Assembly: GCF_030817495.1 (NCBI RefSeq)
Contig: NZ_JAUSZK010000001.1
Coordinates: 6,038,001 to 6,102,000, forward strand
Length of the DNA: 64,000 nucleotides
Source: Streptomyces sp. V3I7
GTDB lineage: Bacteria > Actinomycetota > Actinomycetes > Streptomycetales > Streptomycetaceae
Direction of reading: 5' to 3'
Both the position numbers and the translations under genes were made by a program. The notes beneath the pieces are model-generated. The model was given only the letters and a program-made list of their open reading frames with translations. It was not told where the DNA came from and did no database searches. Below are positions 42,246 to 50,562 of this stretch, piece after piece; the stretch's first letter is position 1; each line of letters opens with the position of its first letter.

Positions 42246-44344
42246 CCACGCCCGACCCCAAGGACGAACAGCTCGAGACGTACCGTGCGCCGGACCCCGC
42301 CTCGGGCCCCCTCACCACCGACCAGGCCGTCGACGTCGACCACACCGACGACTCGCTGACCGCCGGCGACCGCGGGCCGACGCTGATGGAGGACTTCCAC
42401 GCCCGCGAGAAGATCACCCACTTCGACCACGAACGCATCCCGGAGCGCGTCGTGCACGCGCGCGGCTCGGGCGCGTACGGCTACTTCGAACCGTACGAGT
42501 CCTGCGCCGACTTCACCCGCGCCGCCTTCCTCCAGGAACCCGGCAAGCGGACACCGGTCTTCGTGCGGTTCTCGACCGTGCAGGGCCCGCGCGGCTCGGC
42601 CGACACCGTACGGGACGTACGCGGCTTCGCCACCAAGTTCTACACCGAGGACGGCAATTACGACCTCGTCGGCAACAACTTCCCCGTCTTCTTCATCCAG
42701 GACGGCATCAAGTTCCCCGACTTCGTCCACGCGGTGAAGCCGGAGCCGCAGAACGAGATCCCGACCGGCGCCTCCGCGCACGACACCTTCTGGGACTTCG
42801 TCTCCCTCCAGCCCGAGACGCTGCACGCCGTCATGTGGCTCATGTCGGACCGCGCGATCCCGCGCAGCTTCCGCATGATGCAGGGCTTCGGCGTGCACAC
42901 CTTCCGGTTCGTGGACGCGGACGGGAAGGGCACCTTCGTGAAGTTCCACTGGAAGCCCAAGCTCGGCGTGCACTCGATGGTGTGGGACGAGGCGCAGGAG
43001 TGCCAGGGCCGCGACCCGGACTTCAACCGGCGCGACCTGTGGGACGCCATCGAGGCCGGCGACTACCCGGAGTGGGAGCTGGGCGTCCAACTCGTGCCGG
43101 AGGAGGACGAGTTCGCCTTCGCCTTCGACCTGTTGGACCCCACGAAGATCATCCCGGAGGAACAGGTCCCGGTCCGGCCGATCGGCCGGATGGTCCTCGA
43201 CCGCAACCCGGAGAACTTCTTCGCCGAGACCGAGCAGGTCGCCTTCCACACCGCCAACATCGTGCCCGGCGTCGACTTCACCAACGACCCGCTGCTCCAG
43301 GCCCGCAACTTCTCCTACCTGGACACCCAGTTGATCCGCCTCGGCGGCCCCAACTTCAGCGAGATCCCGGTGAACCGCCCGGTGGCCGACGTACGCAACA
43401 ACCAGCGCGACGGCTACCACCAGAGCACGATCCACCGGGGCACGAACTACTTCCCCAACTCCCTCGGCGGCGGCTGCCCCGCCCCGGCGGGCGCCGACTC
43501 CGAGGCGTTCACCCACTACGCCGAGCGCGTCGACGGCGCCAAGATCCGCCGCCGCAGCGAGAGTTTCAAGGACTACTACAGCCAGCCCGCGCTGTTCTGG
43601 AACAGCATGTCCGACTGGGAGAAGCAGCACATCGTGGCAGCCTTCCGGTTCGAACTCGGCAAGGTCGAGACCCCGGAGGTGCGGGCCCGCACGATCGAGC
43701 AACTCGCCCACGTGGACGGCCAACTCGCGCGTGAGGTGGCCGAGGGCATCGGCGTCCCCGCGCCGCCCGACGGGACGCAGACCGCGTCCAAGCAGTCCTC
43801 GCCCGCTCTCAGCCTTCAATCACTGACCGGCGACGGATCGATCCGCACCCGGAAGATCGCGGTGCCGGTCGCCGACGGGGCGGACGCCCGCCAGGTCGCC
43901 TCGATCCGCGAGGCACTGGAACCGGAGGGCGCGATCGTGGAGGTGCTGGCAGCGACGGACGGCACCGTAGCGTCGGCCGACGGCGAACCGCTGGAGGTCG
44001 ACCGCGCGCTCCCGACCGTCGCGTCCGTCCTGTACGACGCCGTCGTCCTCCCCGGCAACACCGCGGACACCTCGCCGCTCACCGTCGACCCGGACGCCCT
44101 GCGCTTCGTCCGCGACGCCTACCGGCACGGCAAGCCCGTGGCGGCGCTCGGCAACGGCGTCGACGTCCTCGCGGCCCTGGAACCGGAGGGCATCCATCTG
44201 TCCATGGAGCCGCACCGCACGGTGACCGACCAGGGCGTGATCACGGACGTCGCCCCGGGCCCCGCGAGCGCGGAGTTCGCGAGGGCACTCGCGGCGGCCG
44301 TCGCGGCGCACCGCCACTGGGGCCGCCCGGCACCCCGCTGCTGA
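42242..44344 (+). CDS. katE: Large-subunit catalase (KatE/HPII type) with C-terminal DJ-1-like domain
   Basis: Monofunctional haem catalase, 700 residues. Active-site His72 is in [12 protein letters not shown], Asn145 is in [16 protein letters not shown], and the haem-ligand tyrosine is in [14 protein letters not shown]. After the core (to ~500) comes a linker and a C-terminal flavodoxin/DJ-1-like domain ([20 protein letters not shown] ... YDAVVLPGN) as in clade 2 catalases. The domain lacks the catalytic Cys at the elbow ([10 protein letters not shown]). Coupled by ATGA to the PfpI gene. Confidence 0.96.
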   Translation: MTTPDPKDEQLETYRAPDPASGPLTTDQAVDVDHTDDSLTAGDRGPTLMEDFHAREKITHFDHERIPERVVHARGSGAYGYFEPYESCADFTRAAFLQEPGKRTPVFVRFSTVQGPRGSADTVRDVRGFATKFYTEDGNYDLVGNNFPVFFIQDGIKFPDFVHAVKPEPQNEIPTGASAHDTFWDFVSLQPETLHAVMWLMSDRAIPRSFRMMQGFGVHTFRFVDADGKGTFVKFHWKPKLGVHSMVWDEAQECQGRDPDFNRRDLWDAIEAGDYPEWELGVQLVPEEDEFAFAFDLLDPTKIIPEEQVPVRPIGRMVLDRNPENFFAETEQVAFHTANIVPGVDFTNDPLLQARNFSYLDTQLIRLGGPNFSEIPVNRPVADVRNNQRDGYHQSTIHRGTNYFPNSLGGGCPAPAGADSEAFTHYAERVDGAKIRRRSESFKDYYSQPALFWNSMSDWEKQHIVAAFRFELGKVETPEVRARTIEQLAHVDGQLAREVAEGIGVPAPPDGTQTASKQSSPALSLQSLTGDGSIRTRKIAVPVADGADARQVASIREALEPEGAIVEVLAATDGTVASADGEPLEVDRALPTVASVLYDAVVLPGNTADTSPLTVDPDALRFVRDAYRHGKPVAALGNGVDVLAALEPEGIHLSMEPHRTVTDQGVITDVAPGPASAEFARALAAAVAAHRHWGRPAPRC

Positions 44345-44377
44345 ACATCCCCCGTCTCGAACCCAGTTGGAGGAACC

Positions 44378-44797
44378 ATGACCCAGCACGTGCGCGACAT
44401 CATGACCACGGACCTCGTCACGGTCGAACCGCTGACGTCGGTGACCGACGTCGCCCAGCTCATGCGGAACGAGGACGTCGGCGACGTCCTGGTCGTCGAG
44501 GAGGGGCATCTGCGCGGCGTGGTGACCGACCGCGACCTGGTCATCCGCGTCATGGCCGAGGGCGGCGACGCCGGCGAGCGCACCGTGGCCAACGCGTGCA
44601 GCGAGGAACTGGTCACCGTCACGCCCGACGACGACGTCGACCAGGTCATCGGCCTGATGAGGGAGAAGGCGGTGCGCCGGGTGCCGGTCGTCGAGGGCGA
44701 CCACGCCGTCGGCATCGTCTCCCTGGGCGACCTGGCCATCGCCCGCGACCCCGGCTCGGCGCTCGGCGGCATCAGCGCGGCACGCGGCAACGAGTGA
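44378..44797 (+). CDS. Tandem CBS-domain protein (second copy)
   Basis: A 139-residue protein with two CBS motifs (VRDIMTTDLVTVEPLTSVTD and ACSEELVTVTPDDDVDQVIG; GVVTDRDL). It follows the catalase by 33 bp with a TTGGAGGA site before ATG 44378, so it is probably the last gene of the catalase operon. It is clearly related to the CBS protein at 41202, which suggests gene duplication flanking the catalase. Confidence 0.92.
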   Translation: MTQHVRDIMTTDLVTVEPLTSVTDVAQLMRNEDVGDVLVVEEGHLRGVVTDRDLVIRVMAEGGDAGERTVANACSEELVTVTPDDDVDQVIGLMREKAVRRVPVVEGDHAVGIVSLGDLAIARDPGSALGGISAARGNE

Positions 44798-44834
44798 ACA
44801 CAACACCAACCCCCGACACCAACCCCCGACCCAA

Positions 44835-44863
44835 GGCGGGCCGTCCGGTGCGGACGGCCCGCC
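44835..44863 (+). terminator. Perfect 13-bp hairpin ending the catalase operon
   Basis: Positions 44835-44847 and 44851-44863 are exact inverted repeats with a 3-nt loop, 37 bp after the CBS stop. It lacks a long T-run, as usual in Streptomyces. Confidence 0.8.
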
Positions 44864-44963
44864 ACTTGTGACCCCGGCGAGATCCTGCCCCAGGCCGAAC
44901 GGCACCCTGCCCTTCCCGCGGCAGGTCGGCGGCGCCCGCACGGGTCGGGAGCCCCGTTTGACG

Positions 44964-45036
44964 GGGGCCGTTCAGTCGGCCTTGCCGCGTCCGCTCAGCC
45001 GGGGCCGTTCAGTCGGCCTTGCCGCGTCCGCTCAGC
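44964..45036. repeat. 37-bp tandem duplication of the hemerythrin gene's 3' end
   Basis: The 36-bp block 44964-44999 recurs identically at 45001-45036, one base between them. It includes the last ~9 codons and stop of the hemerythrin gene (SGRGKAD then TGA), so a second, untranslated copy of that end lies just downstream. Confidence 0.95.
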
Positions 45037-45572
45037 GCGTCGCGCAGCCGGTCGACCAGGCCCGCGCCCGGCGCCAGCAGCTTGTTGGCCGGCGGCTCGT
45101 CGGGGGCCGAGGGGTGGGGCCGCGTCGGTGCCACCTTCTTCGCCCGGCGCACCTTGTCACCCAGCTCGTCGAGTGCCTCGGGCGAGCAGACCTCGCGCAG
45201 CTTGGGGAAGAGAAACCCCTCCTCCTCGGCGATGTGCTCCCGGACCTCGGCGATGAGACTGCCGACCAGCCGGTCGAAATCGGCGTCGTCGGCGTCGAGC
45301 CCTTCGAGGTCCTTCATCAGCCGCTCGGCCGTGGAGTGGTCCTGGATCTCCCGGTCGGCGATGGCGTTCCCGTCCGGTACGTGCTCGCGCACGGCCGGGT
45401 ACAGATACGCCTCCTCGGCGACGGAGTGGCGTACCAGCTCCATCGTGACCTGGTCCGTGTACAGCTTGCGATCCTTGTGACCGGGCGGCGACGCCTCGAT
45501 CTTGCCGAAGAGTTCCTCGACCTCGCGGTGATCGGTCTCCAGCTCGTCGATGACATTCCCACCGTGTCCCAT
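45009..45572 (-). CDS. Hemerythrin HHE-domain protein
   Basis: Four-helix diiron protein of 187 residues for oxygen, nitric oxide or iron sensing or handling. Metal-ligand patterns: ETDHREVEELF, RHSVAEEAYLYPAV, QDHSTAERLM and EHIAEEEGFLFP. A basic, proline-containing C-terminal tail follows. ATG 45572 has GAGGAGG 5-6 nt upstream. A GACT-N15-GGGTAA promoter sits 61 bp upstream. The extreme 3' end is duplicated in tandem. Confidence 0.92.
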   Translation of the reverse strand: MGHGGNVIDELETDHREVEELFGKIEASPPGHKDRKLYTDQVTMELVRHSVAEEAYLYPAVREHVPDGNAIADREIQDHSTAERLMKDLEGLDADDADFDRLVGSLIAEVREHIAEEEGFLFPKLREVCSPEALDELGDKVRRAKKVAPTRPHPSAPDEPPANKLLAPGAGLVDRLRDALSGRGKAD

Positions 45573-45632
45573 GGTGTCCTCCTCGCAGCCTCTCTTCGAA
45601 CGTCGGCCATGTCGTGATGTACCGGTCTGCGA

Positions 45633-45657
45633 TTACCCGAAGCGGTGGCGCTCAGTC
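45633..45657 (-). promoter_or_regulatory. Sigma-B-like promoter for hemerythrin
   Basis: Minus strand: GACT, 15-bp spacer, GGGTAA, 61 bp before the start. Confidence 0.5.
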
Positions 45658-45744
45658 GTCGGCCCGGGCGCCGATCGGCAGCCGTCGGCACCGGCGTCAC
45701 CCGTCGACCGAGGCATCCGCGCTCCCACGTGGCATGCTCGGAGG

Positions 45745-48339
45745 ATGGAGAGCGATCCCGCGCTCCAGGACGACGACGGCGTCGCCCCCGAGGTGCTGGC
45801 CCTGGCGAGGGTCGTGGCCCGGTTGCGCGCCGAGGTCGTGGAGCTGGAAGGCGTGACCGCCATGTCGGCGGTCGTGGAGCGTGCCAAGGGCGTCGTCATG
45901 GCCCGGGAAGGCGTGCCGGCGGACGAGGCCTGCGAGTTGCTGCGCGCACGGGCCGGGCAGGGCCGGCGCAGCCTGCTGGAGGAGTGCTGGATCACCCTGG
46001 GCCGCACCGGCAGCGGCCCGCTCCACACGCCGGCGACCGCGACGGAACCCCTCGGTGAGCGGCCCGGCGTCGCCTCGACGGCGTTCGGTTCCGGTCCTGA
46101 TCCGGCCGGCGTCGCGCCGACGGTGTTCGGTTCCGGGCCTGACCCGGCCGGCGTCCCGCCAACGGCGTTCGGTTCCGGTCCGGACCCGGCCGCCGTCCCC
46201 CCGACGGCGTTCCGTTCCGGGCCTGACCCGGCCGGCGTCGCGCCGACGGCGTTCGGTTCTGGGCCTGACCCGGCCGGCGGCACGGCGGACAGTGGCCGGC
46301 CGGCCCTCCTGGCCGCGCTCGCCGCGGCCCTCGCCGGTGCGCGTACCCCCGACGACGTGGCCGAAGTGCTCCGGGCGACGCTCGCCGGCACCGAGGACGT
46401 GGACGCCGTCATGATCTACGCCGGTGCGGTCGACGGACACCTTGAACTGGTCGGGCACGCCGGGACCGGCGACGCCCTGGCCGAGCAGTGGAGTCATATC
46501 CCGCCGGTCAGCGGTGTCGCGCCACGTGAGGCCGTCACCGACGGCAAGGCGCTCTGGCTCGACGATCCGGAGCGGGACGCCTCCCGCCATCCGCTCATCG
46601 GCGACGGGCCCGAGCGCTGGCCCTCAAGCGCCTGGATCCCCGTACCGGGGAAGTGGCCGCCGGTGGTCGTCGGACTCTTCAGGACCCGGCACGCCCCGTT
46701 CGACGCCGGAACACGGCTCCTGCTGCGCCGGGCCGTCCGGCTGTGCGGCGGGCCCCTCGACGCGAGCGCGGGCCGCCGCCCTCCCCGGGCCGGCCAGGCG
46801 GACGAGGCCGTGGTCCAGCGGATCTTCGACGCCCTGCCCGGACCCGCGGCGCTCCTCACTCCGCTGCGGTCGCCGACGGGCGAGGTCGAGGACTTCCGCA
46901 TCGACGCGGCGGCACCGGAGTCGGTCGACGTGGCCGGCCGCCGGGGCAAGGAACTGGTGGGCCGAAGGCTCCTGGAGACCTACCCGACCATGGCGGGCAC
47001 CCCCGTCTGGGACGGATACCTGAAGACGCTCGCGACCGGCACGGCCTCCGAGAGCGGACCGTTCACCTACGAGCAGGTGAGCGCCGGGGCTCCCCGGCGC
47101 TCCACGTACTCCGTACGGGCGTCCCGGCTGGCGGACCGCCTGGTCGTCTCCTGGATCTGCCACGACACGGCCGAGCGCGAGGCCCGCCGCCTGGCCGACA
47201 TGCAGCGGCTGGGCAACCTCGGCTGGGTGAGCTGGAACCTGGTCACCGACCGCGTCACCTGGTCGGACCAGGTCTACACGATCCTCGGCCGCGCCCGCGC
47301 CCACGGGCCGATGCCTTTGGACGAACTGCCCGGGCTCGTGGTGCCGGACGACCTGCCGCGCCTGGGGACGGCCGTACGACGGCTGCTCGACGACGGCGCC
47401 TCCATCGACGAGCCGTTCCGCGTCACCGTCGGGCACGGGCGCGGGGTGGTACGCCACCTGCGGATCGTCGCGGAGGCGCAGACGGACGCCGACGGCACCC
47501 CCGTCGAAGTCCACGGCTTCGTCCAGGACCTCACCGCGCAGCGCGATGCAGAGATCGCCCGAAGGGAGAGCGAACGCGCCGTCCTCGTGCAGCGCGGCAT
47601 GCTCCAGGCCGAACGCACGCTCGCCGCCCGGCTCCAGGAGACCCTCCTGCCGATCCCGGAGCAGTCGCTGGAACTGGCCGGGGTGTGCGTGAGCGTCGCC
47701 TATGTGGCCGCCGACAGCGGGCTGAACGTCGGCGGCGACTGGTACAGCGCCATCGAACTGCCCGACGGCAACGCCCTGTTCGTCGTCGGCGACGTCGCGG
47801 GCCACAGCCTCGCCGCCGTCGGCACGATGGCCCAGCTCAGGTTCACCACGAAGGGCATGACCATCACCGGATCGGCGCTCCCCGACGTCCTGCGGCGCCT
47901 CAACGCCCTGCTGCTCCACACCCCGACGGGCTCACGCCGGTCCACCGCCACCATGGTCATGGGCCGCTACGACCCCCGCGACCGCCGTCTGACCTGGGTC
48001 AGAGCGGGGCATCTGCCGCCCCTGCTGGTCCGCCACGACGAGGCGAGGTTCCTGCCGCAGCCCGAGGGCATCCTCCTCGGCGCCGCCCGCGACTCCTTCT
48101 ACGAGCAGGCCGAGATCGAACTGCTGCCGGACGACCACCTGCTGCTCTACACCGACGGCCTGATCGAGGACCCGGGCGAGGACATCGCCGAAGGCCTCGC
48201 GCGCCTCGCCGACACCGCGCTCCGGTTCGCACGGGACGGCCAGGGCGAGAACCTGGCCCCGGCCCTGGCCGCGTGGCGGCCGCACAACCGCGACGACATC
48301 TGTGTGCTGGACGTCCATGTGCCGGACAGCGCGTCCTGA
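45745..48339 (+). CDS. ANTAR-GAF-PAS-PP2C (SpoIIE/RsbU-type) regulatory phosphatase
   Basis: Multidomain serine phosphatase, 864 residues. Order: ANTAR-like RNA-binding domain (about 20-85, VARLRAEVVELEGV ... ERAKGVVMAREGVPADEACE); a linker of five 14-residue repeats (109-178); a GAF-like domain (~190-340); two PAS-like domains (~365-610); and the PP2C/SpoIIE catalytic domain (~640-860) with GLNVGGDWYSAIEL, VVGDVAGHS and LLLYTDGLIE metal motifs. It would dephosphorylate a STAS antagonist. ATG 45745 lies directly after GGAGG, too close for normal use, so the start is uncertain. Confidence 0.88.
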   Translation: MESDPALQDDDGVAPEVLALARVVARLRAEVVELEGVTAMSAVVERAKGVVMAREGVPADEACELLRARAGQGRRSLLEECWITLGRTGSGPLHTPATATEPLGERPGVASTAFGSGPDPAGVAPTVFGSGPDPAGVPPTAFGSGPDPAAVPPTAFRSGPDPAGVAPTAFGSGPDPAGGTADSGRPALLAALAAALAGARTPDDVAEVLRATLAGTEDVDAVMIYAGAVDGHLELVGHAGTGDALAEQWSHIPPVSGVAPREAVTDGKALWLDDPERDASRHPLIGDGPERWPSSAWIPVPGKWPPVVVGLFRTRHAPFDAGTRLLLRRAVRLCGGPLDASAGRRPPRAGQADEAVVQRIFDALPGPAALLTPLRSPTGEVEDFRIDAAAPESVDVAGRRGKELVGRRLLETYPTMAGTPVWDGYLKTLATGTASESGPFTYEQVSAGAPRRSTYSVRASRLADRLVVSWICHDTAEREARRLADMQRLGNLGWVSWNLVTDRVTWSDQVYTILGRARAHGPMPLDELPGLVVPDDLPRLGTAVRRLLDDGASIDEPFRVTVGHGRGVVRHLRIVAEAQTDADGTPVEVHGFVQDLTAQRDAEIARRESERAVLVQRGMLQAERTLAARLQETLLPIPEQSLELAGVCVSVAYVAADSGLNVGGDWYSAIELPDGNALFVVGDVAGHSLAAVGTMAQLRFTTKGMTITGSALPDVLRRLNALLLHTPTGSRRSTATMVMGRYDPRDRRLTWVRAGHLPPLLVRHDEARFLPQPEGILLGAARDSFYEQAEIELLPDDHLLLYTDGLIEDPGEDIAEGLARLADTALRFARDGQGENLAPALAAWRPHNRDDICVLDVHVPDSAS
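46069..46278 (+). repeat. 42-bp in-frame tandem repeat in the phosphatase gene
   Basis: Five copies of a 14-codon unit (FGSGPDPAGVAPTA with small changes) join the ANTAR and GAF regions. Copies differ at a few codons, so the array is not brand new, but copy number is likely to vary between strains. Confidence 0.92.
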
Positions 48340-48375
48340 TCGCCCCGCGACACGGCACCGGGCGCGGGTCGTGGT

Positions 48376-48407
48376 TTCACATGCTGCAATTGTTCACATG
48401 CTGCAAT
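48376..48407 (+). repeat. Direct repeat pair upstream of the amidinotransferase
   Basis: TTCACATGCTGCAAT occurs twice (48376-48390 and 48393-48407), 17 bp apart, in an unusually AT-rich patch (to ~48435) about 100-130 bp before the amidinotransferase start. It may be a regulator binding site; TAGATT at about 48421 could be a -10. Confidence 0.7.
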
Positions 48408-48506
48408 GAAATATGTGCAGTAGATTGCTGACTTCTGCGGGCGAAGGCGGTCAGATATGACGGTAATGGTGCAGAGTCCGGTCATTCCGGCGTGGGGTCG
48501 TTCCTG

Positions 48507-49628
48507 ATGTCGTCGCCCCTGGTCCCCGGTGCCCACGCCCCGGAGCCCCTCGTCCCGCCGGTCAGCTCGCACAACGAGTGGGACCCGCTGGAGGAGATCA
48601 TCGTCGGGCGTCTGGACGGCGCGACGATCCCCTCCGGCCACCCGGTCGTGACCTGCAACCTGCCGCCCTGGGCCGCACGCATCCAGAAGCTCGTCGCCGG
48701 CTTCCGGTACCCGCGGACGCTGATCGAACGGGCCCAGCAGGAGCTCGACGAGTTCGTCACCCTCCTGGAGTCCCTCGACATCACCGTCCGACGCCCGGAC
48801 AAGGCCGACCACCGGCACCGCTTCGCCGCCCCCGACTGGTCCTCACGCGGCTTCTGCAACGCCTGCCCGCGCGACAGCATGCTCGTGATCGGCGACGAGA
48901 TCATCGAGACCCCGATGGCCTGGCCGTGCCGGTACTTCGAGACCCACCCCTACCGCGCCATCCTCAAGGACTACTTCCGGCGCGGCGCCCGCTGGACGGC
49001 GGCCCCGAAGCCGACGCTGACCGACGAGCTGTTCGAGAAGGACTTCCGTCCCCCCGCCGCCGACGAGCCCATGCGCTACGTCCTCACCGAGTTCGAGCCC
49101 GTCTTCGACGCGGCGGACTTCGTCCGCGCCGGGCGGGACCTCTTCGTGACGCGCAGCAACGTCACCAACCGTATGGGCATCGAGTGGCTGCGCCGCCATC
49201 TCGGCCCCGGCTACCGCATCCACGAGATCGAGAGCCGCTGCCGTACGCCCATGCACATCGACACGACCTTCGTCCCGCTCGCGCCCGGCAGGGCCCTGGT
49301 CAACCCCGAGTACATCGACGTCGACCGGCTGCCCGAGGTGCTGCGCTCGTGGGACATCCTGATCGCCCCCGAACCCGAGCCGATCGACGACCGCCTGCTC
49401 AGGATCACCTCGCTCTGCGGCAGATGGCTCAGCATGAACGTCCTGGTGATCGACGAGACGCGGGTCATCGCGGAGCGGCACCATGTCGACATGCTGCGCG
49501 CGCTGGAGAAGTGGGGCTTCGAGCCGATTCCCTGCGACCTGCTGCACTACGCCCCGTTCGGCGGCTCGTTCCACTGCGCGACGCTCGACATCCGGCGCCG
49601 CGGCACGCTCGAGTCGTACGTCGGCTGA
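48507..49628 (+). CDS. Amidinotransferase (glycine/inosamine-phosphate type)
   Basis: Transfers an amidino group from arginine to an amine. The 373 residues show the AGAT/StrB1 fold: VSSHNEWDPLEEIIVGRLDG at the N-terminus, CNACPRDSMLVIGDEIIETP, ESRCRTPMHIDTTF (catalytic His) and the nucleophile Cys in FGGSFHCATLD near residue 360. The sequence does not decide between glycine, an inosamine phosphate or another amine. ATG 48507 is used. It precedes an amino-sugar-like biosynthetic locus by ~2.7 kb but is on the other strand. Confidence 0.88.
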   Translation: MSSPLVPGAHAPEPLVPPVSSHNEWDPLEEIIVGRLDGATIPSGHPVVTCNLPPWAARIQKLVAGFRYPRTLIERAQQELDEFVTLLESLDITVRRPDKADHRHRFAAPDWSSRGFCNACPRDSMLVIGDEIIETPMAWPCRYFETHPYRAILKDYFRRGARWTAAPKPTLTDELFEKDFRPPAADEPMRYVLTEFEPVFDAADFVRAGRDLFVTRSNVTNRMGIEWLRRHLGPGYRIHEIESRCRTPMHIDTTFVPLAPGRALVNPEYIDVDRLPEVLRSWDILIAPEPEPIDDRLLRITSLCGRWLSMNVLVIDETRVIAERHHVDMLRALEKWGFEPIPCDLLHYAPFGGSFHCATLDIRRRGTLESYVG

Positions 49629-49658
49629 GCGCCGTGCGGCGTTGAACCGGTGACCGCC

Positions 49659-50315
49659 ATGACGAACAAGTCCGACAGCCCGTCCGACGAAGCGGTGGTG
49701 CGCGCCCTGCTCGACCGGCAGCGGCACACCTACCCGCAGCAGGCCGGCATCCGGCTGCGCGACACCCCCGCGCCGCTCTACCAGACCCTCGTGCTCGCGA
49801 ACCTCCTCAGCGCCCGGATCAGGGCCGACACCGCGGTGGCGGCGGCCCGGGAGCTGTTCGACGCGGGGCTGCGCGACCCGCGGTCGATGGCGGACGCTTC
49901 CTGGCAGGCCCGCGTCGACGCCCTCGGCCGGGGCGGCTACCGCCGCTACGACGAGCGCACCTCCACCCTGCTCGGCAAGGGCGCCGAACTGCTCCTCGAA
50001 CGGTACGGCGGCGATCTGCGCCGGCTGCGCGAGGAACCCGACCCGAGGAAGGCCCTGTTGGACGTGCCGGGGATCGGGCCGACGGGCGCCGACATCTTCC
50101 TGCGCAGCGTCCAGGGAGTGTGGCCGGAGTTCGCCCCGCACATCGACCGCAAGGCCCAGGAGGGAGCCGAGCGGCTCGGACTGCCGACCTCGCCCGACCG
50201 GTTGAGCGAACTCGTCGACGACCACGACCTGCCCCTCCTGGCGGACGGCCTCGTCCACGCGGCCCTCGACAAGCCACTGGCCGACGAGGTGCTCGCCGCG
50301 GCCGAGTCGGCGTGA
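49659..50315 (+). CDS. HhH-GPD (endonuclease III-like) family protein
   Basis: A 218-residue helix-hairpin-helix base-excision-type protein: TLVLANLLSARIRADTAVAA resembles the Nth N-terminal helices and LLDVPGIGPTGADIFLRSV is the HhH motif. The Nth catalytic Lys position (usually GxKTA) reads GPTGA, and the Fe-S cysteines are missing, so it is not a standard bifunctional endonuclease III. The conserved Asp may be that of HIDRKA. An upstream GTG at 49650 is an alternative start. It follows the amidinotransferase by 30 bp. Confidence 0.78.
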   Translation: MTNKSDSPSDEAVVRALLDRQRHTYPQQAGIRLRDTPAPLYQTLVLANLLSARIRADTAVAAARELFDAGLRDPRSMADASWQARVDALGRGGYRRYDERTSTLLGKGAELLLERYGGDLRRLREEPDPRKALLDVPGIGPTGADIFLRSVQGVWPEFAPHIDRKAQEGAERLGLPTSPDRLSELVDDHDLPLLADGLVHAALDKPLADEVLAAAESA

Positions 50316-50519
50316 CGCCGGCGGCACCCGGCGCGCCGATGTTCTGACCGCCCGTCTCCCGGGGCCGGTGCGCTCCGCCAGTCGGGCTGTCCTGTGTGGG
50401 CCATCCGCAGGAGAGAACGTGAGAGCGGGATCCGGCGTGTGAAGGACTGGGTGCGAACGGCCGTGTGCCTCTCGCTGAACTGTGCGGACCGACCAGCCAT
50501 GGCGGGCGGACGCCCATGC

Positions 50520-50535
50520 GTGGCCACGTGGCCAC
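50520..50535. promoter_or_regulatory. 16-bp perfect palindrome before the secreted protein gene
   Basis: GTGGCCACGTGGCCAC, two tandem 8-bp palindromes, 28 bp before the GTG start of the secreted protein. It could be an operator or a leader hairpin. Nothing else stands out in 50316-50562. Confidence 0.35.
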
Positions 50536-50562
50536 CGTCCCCTGTCTCAAGGAGTTCCCCAC

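Noticed and set aside
49659..50315. HhH-GPD protein as a standard endonuclease III (nth)
   Set aside because: The catalytic lysine and the Fe-S cysteines of Nth are not present.
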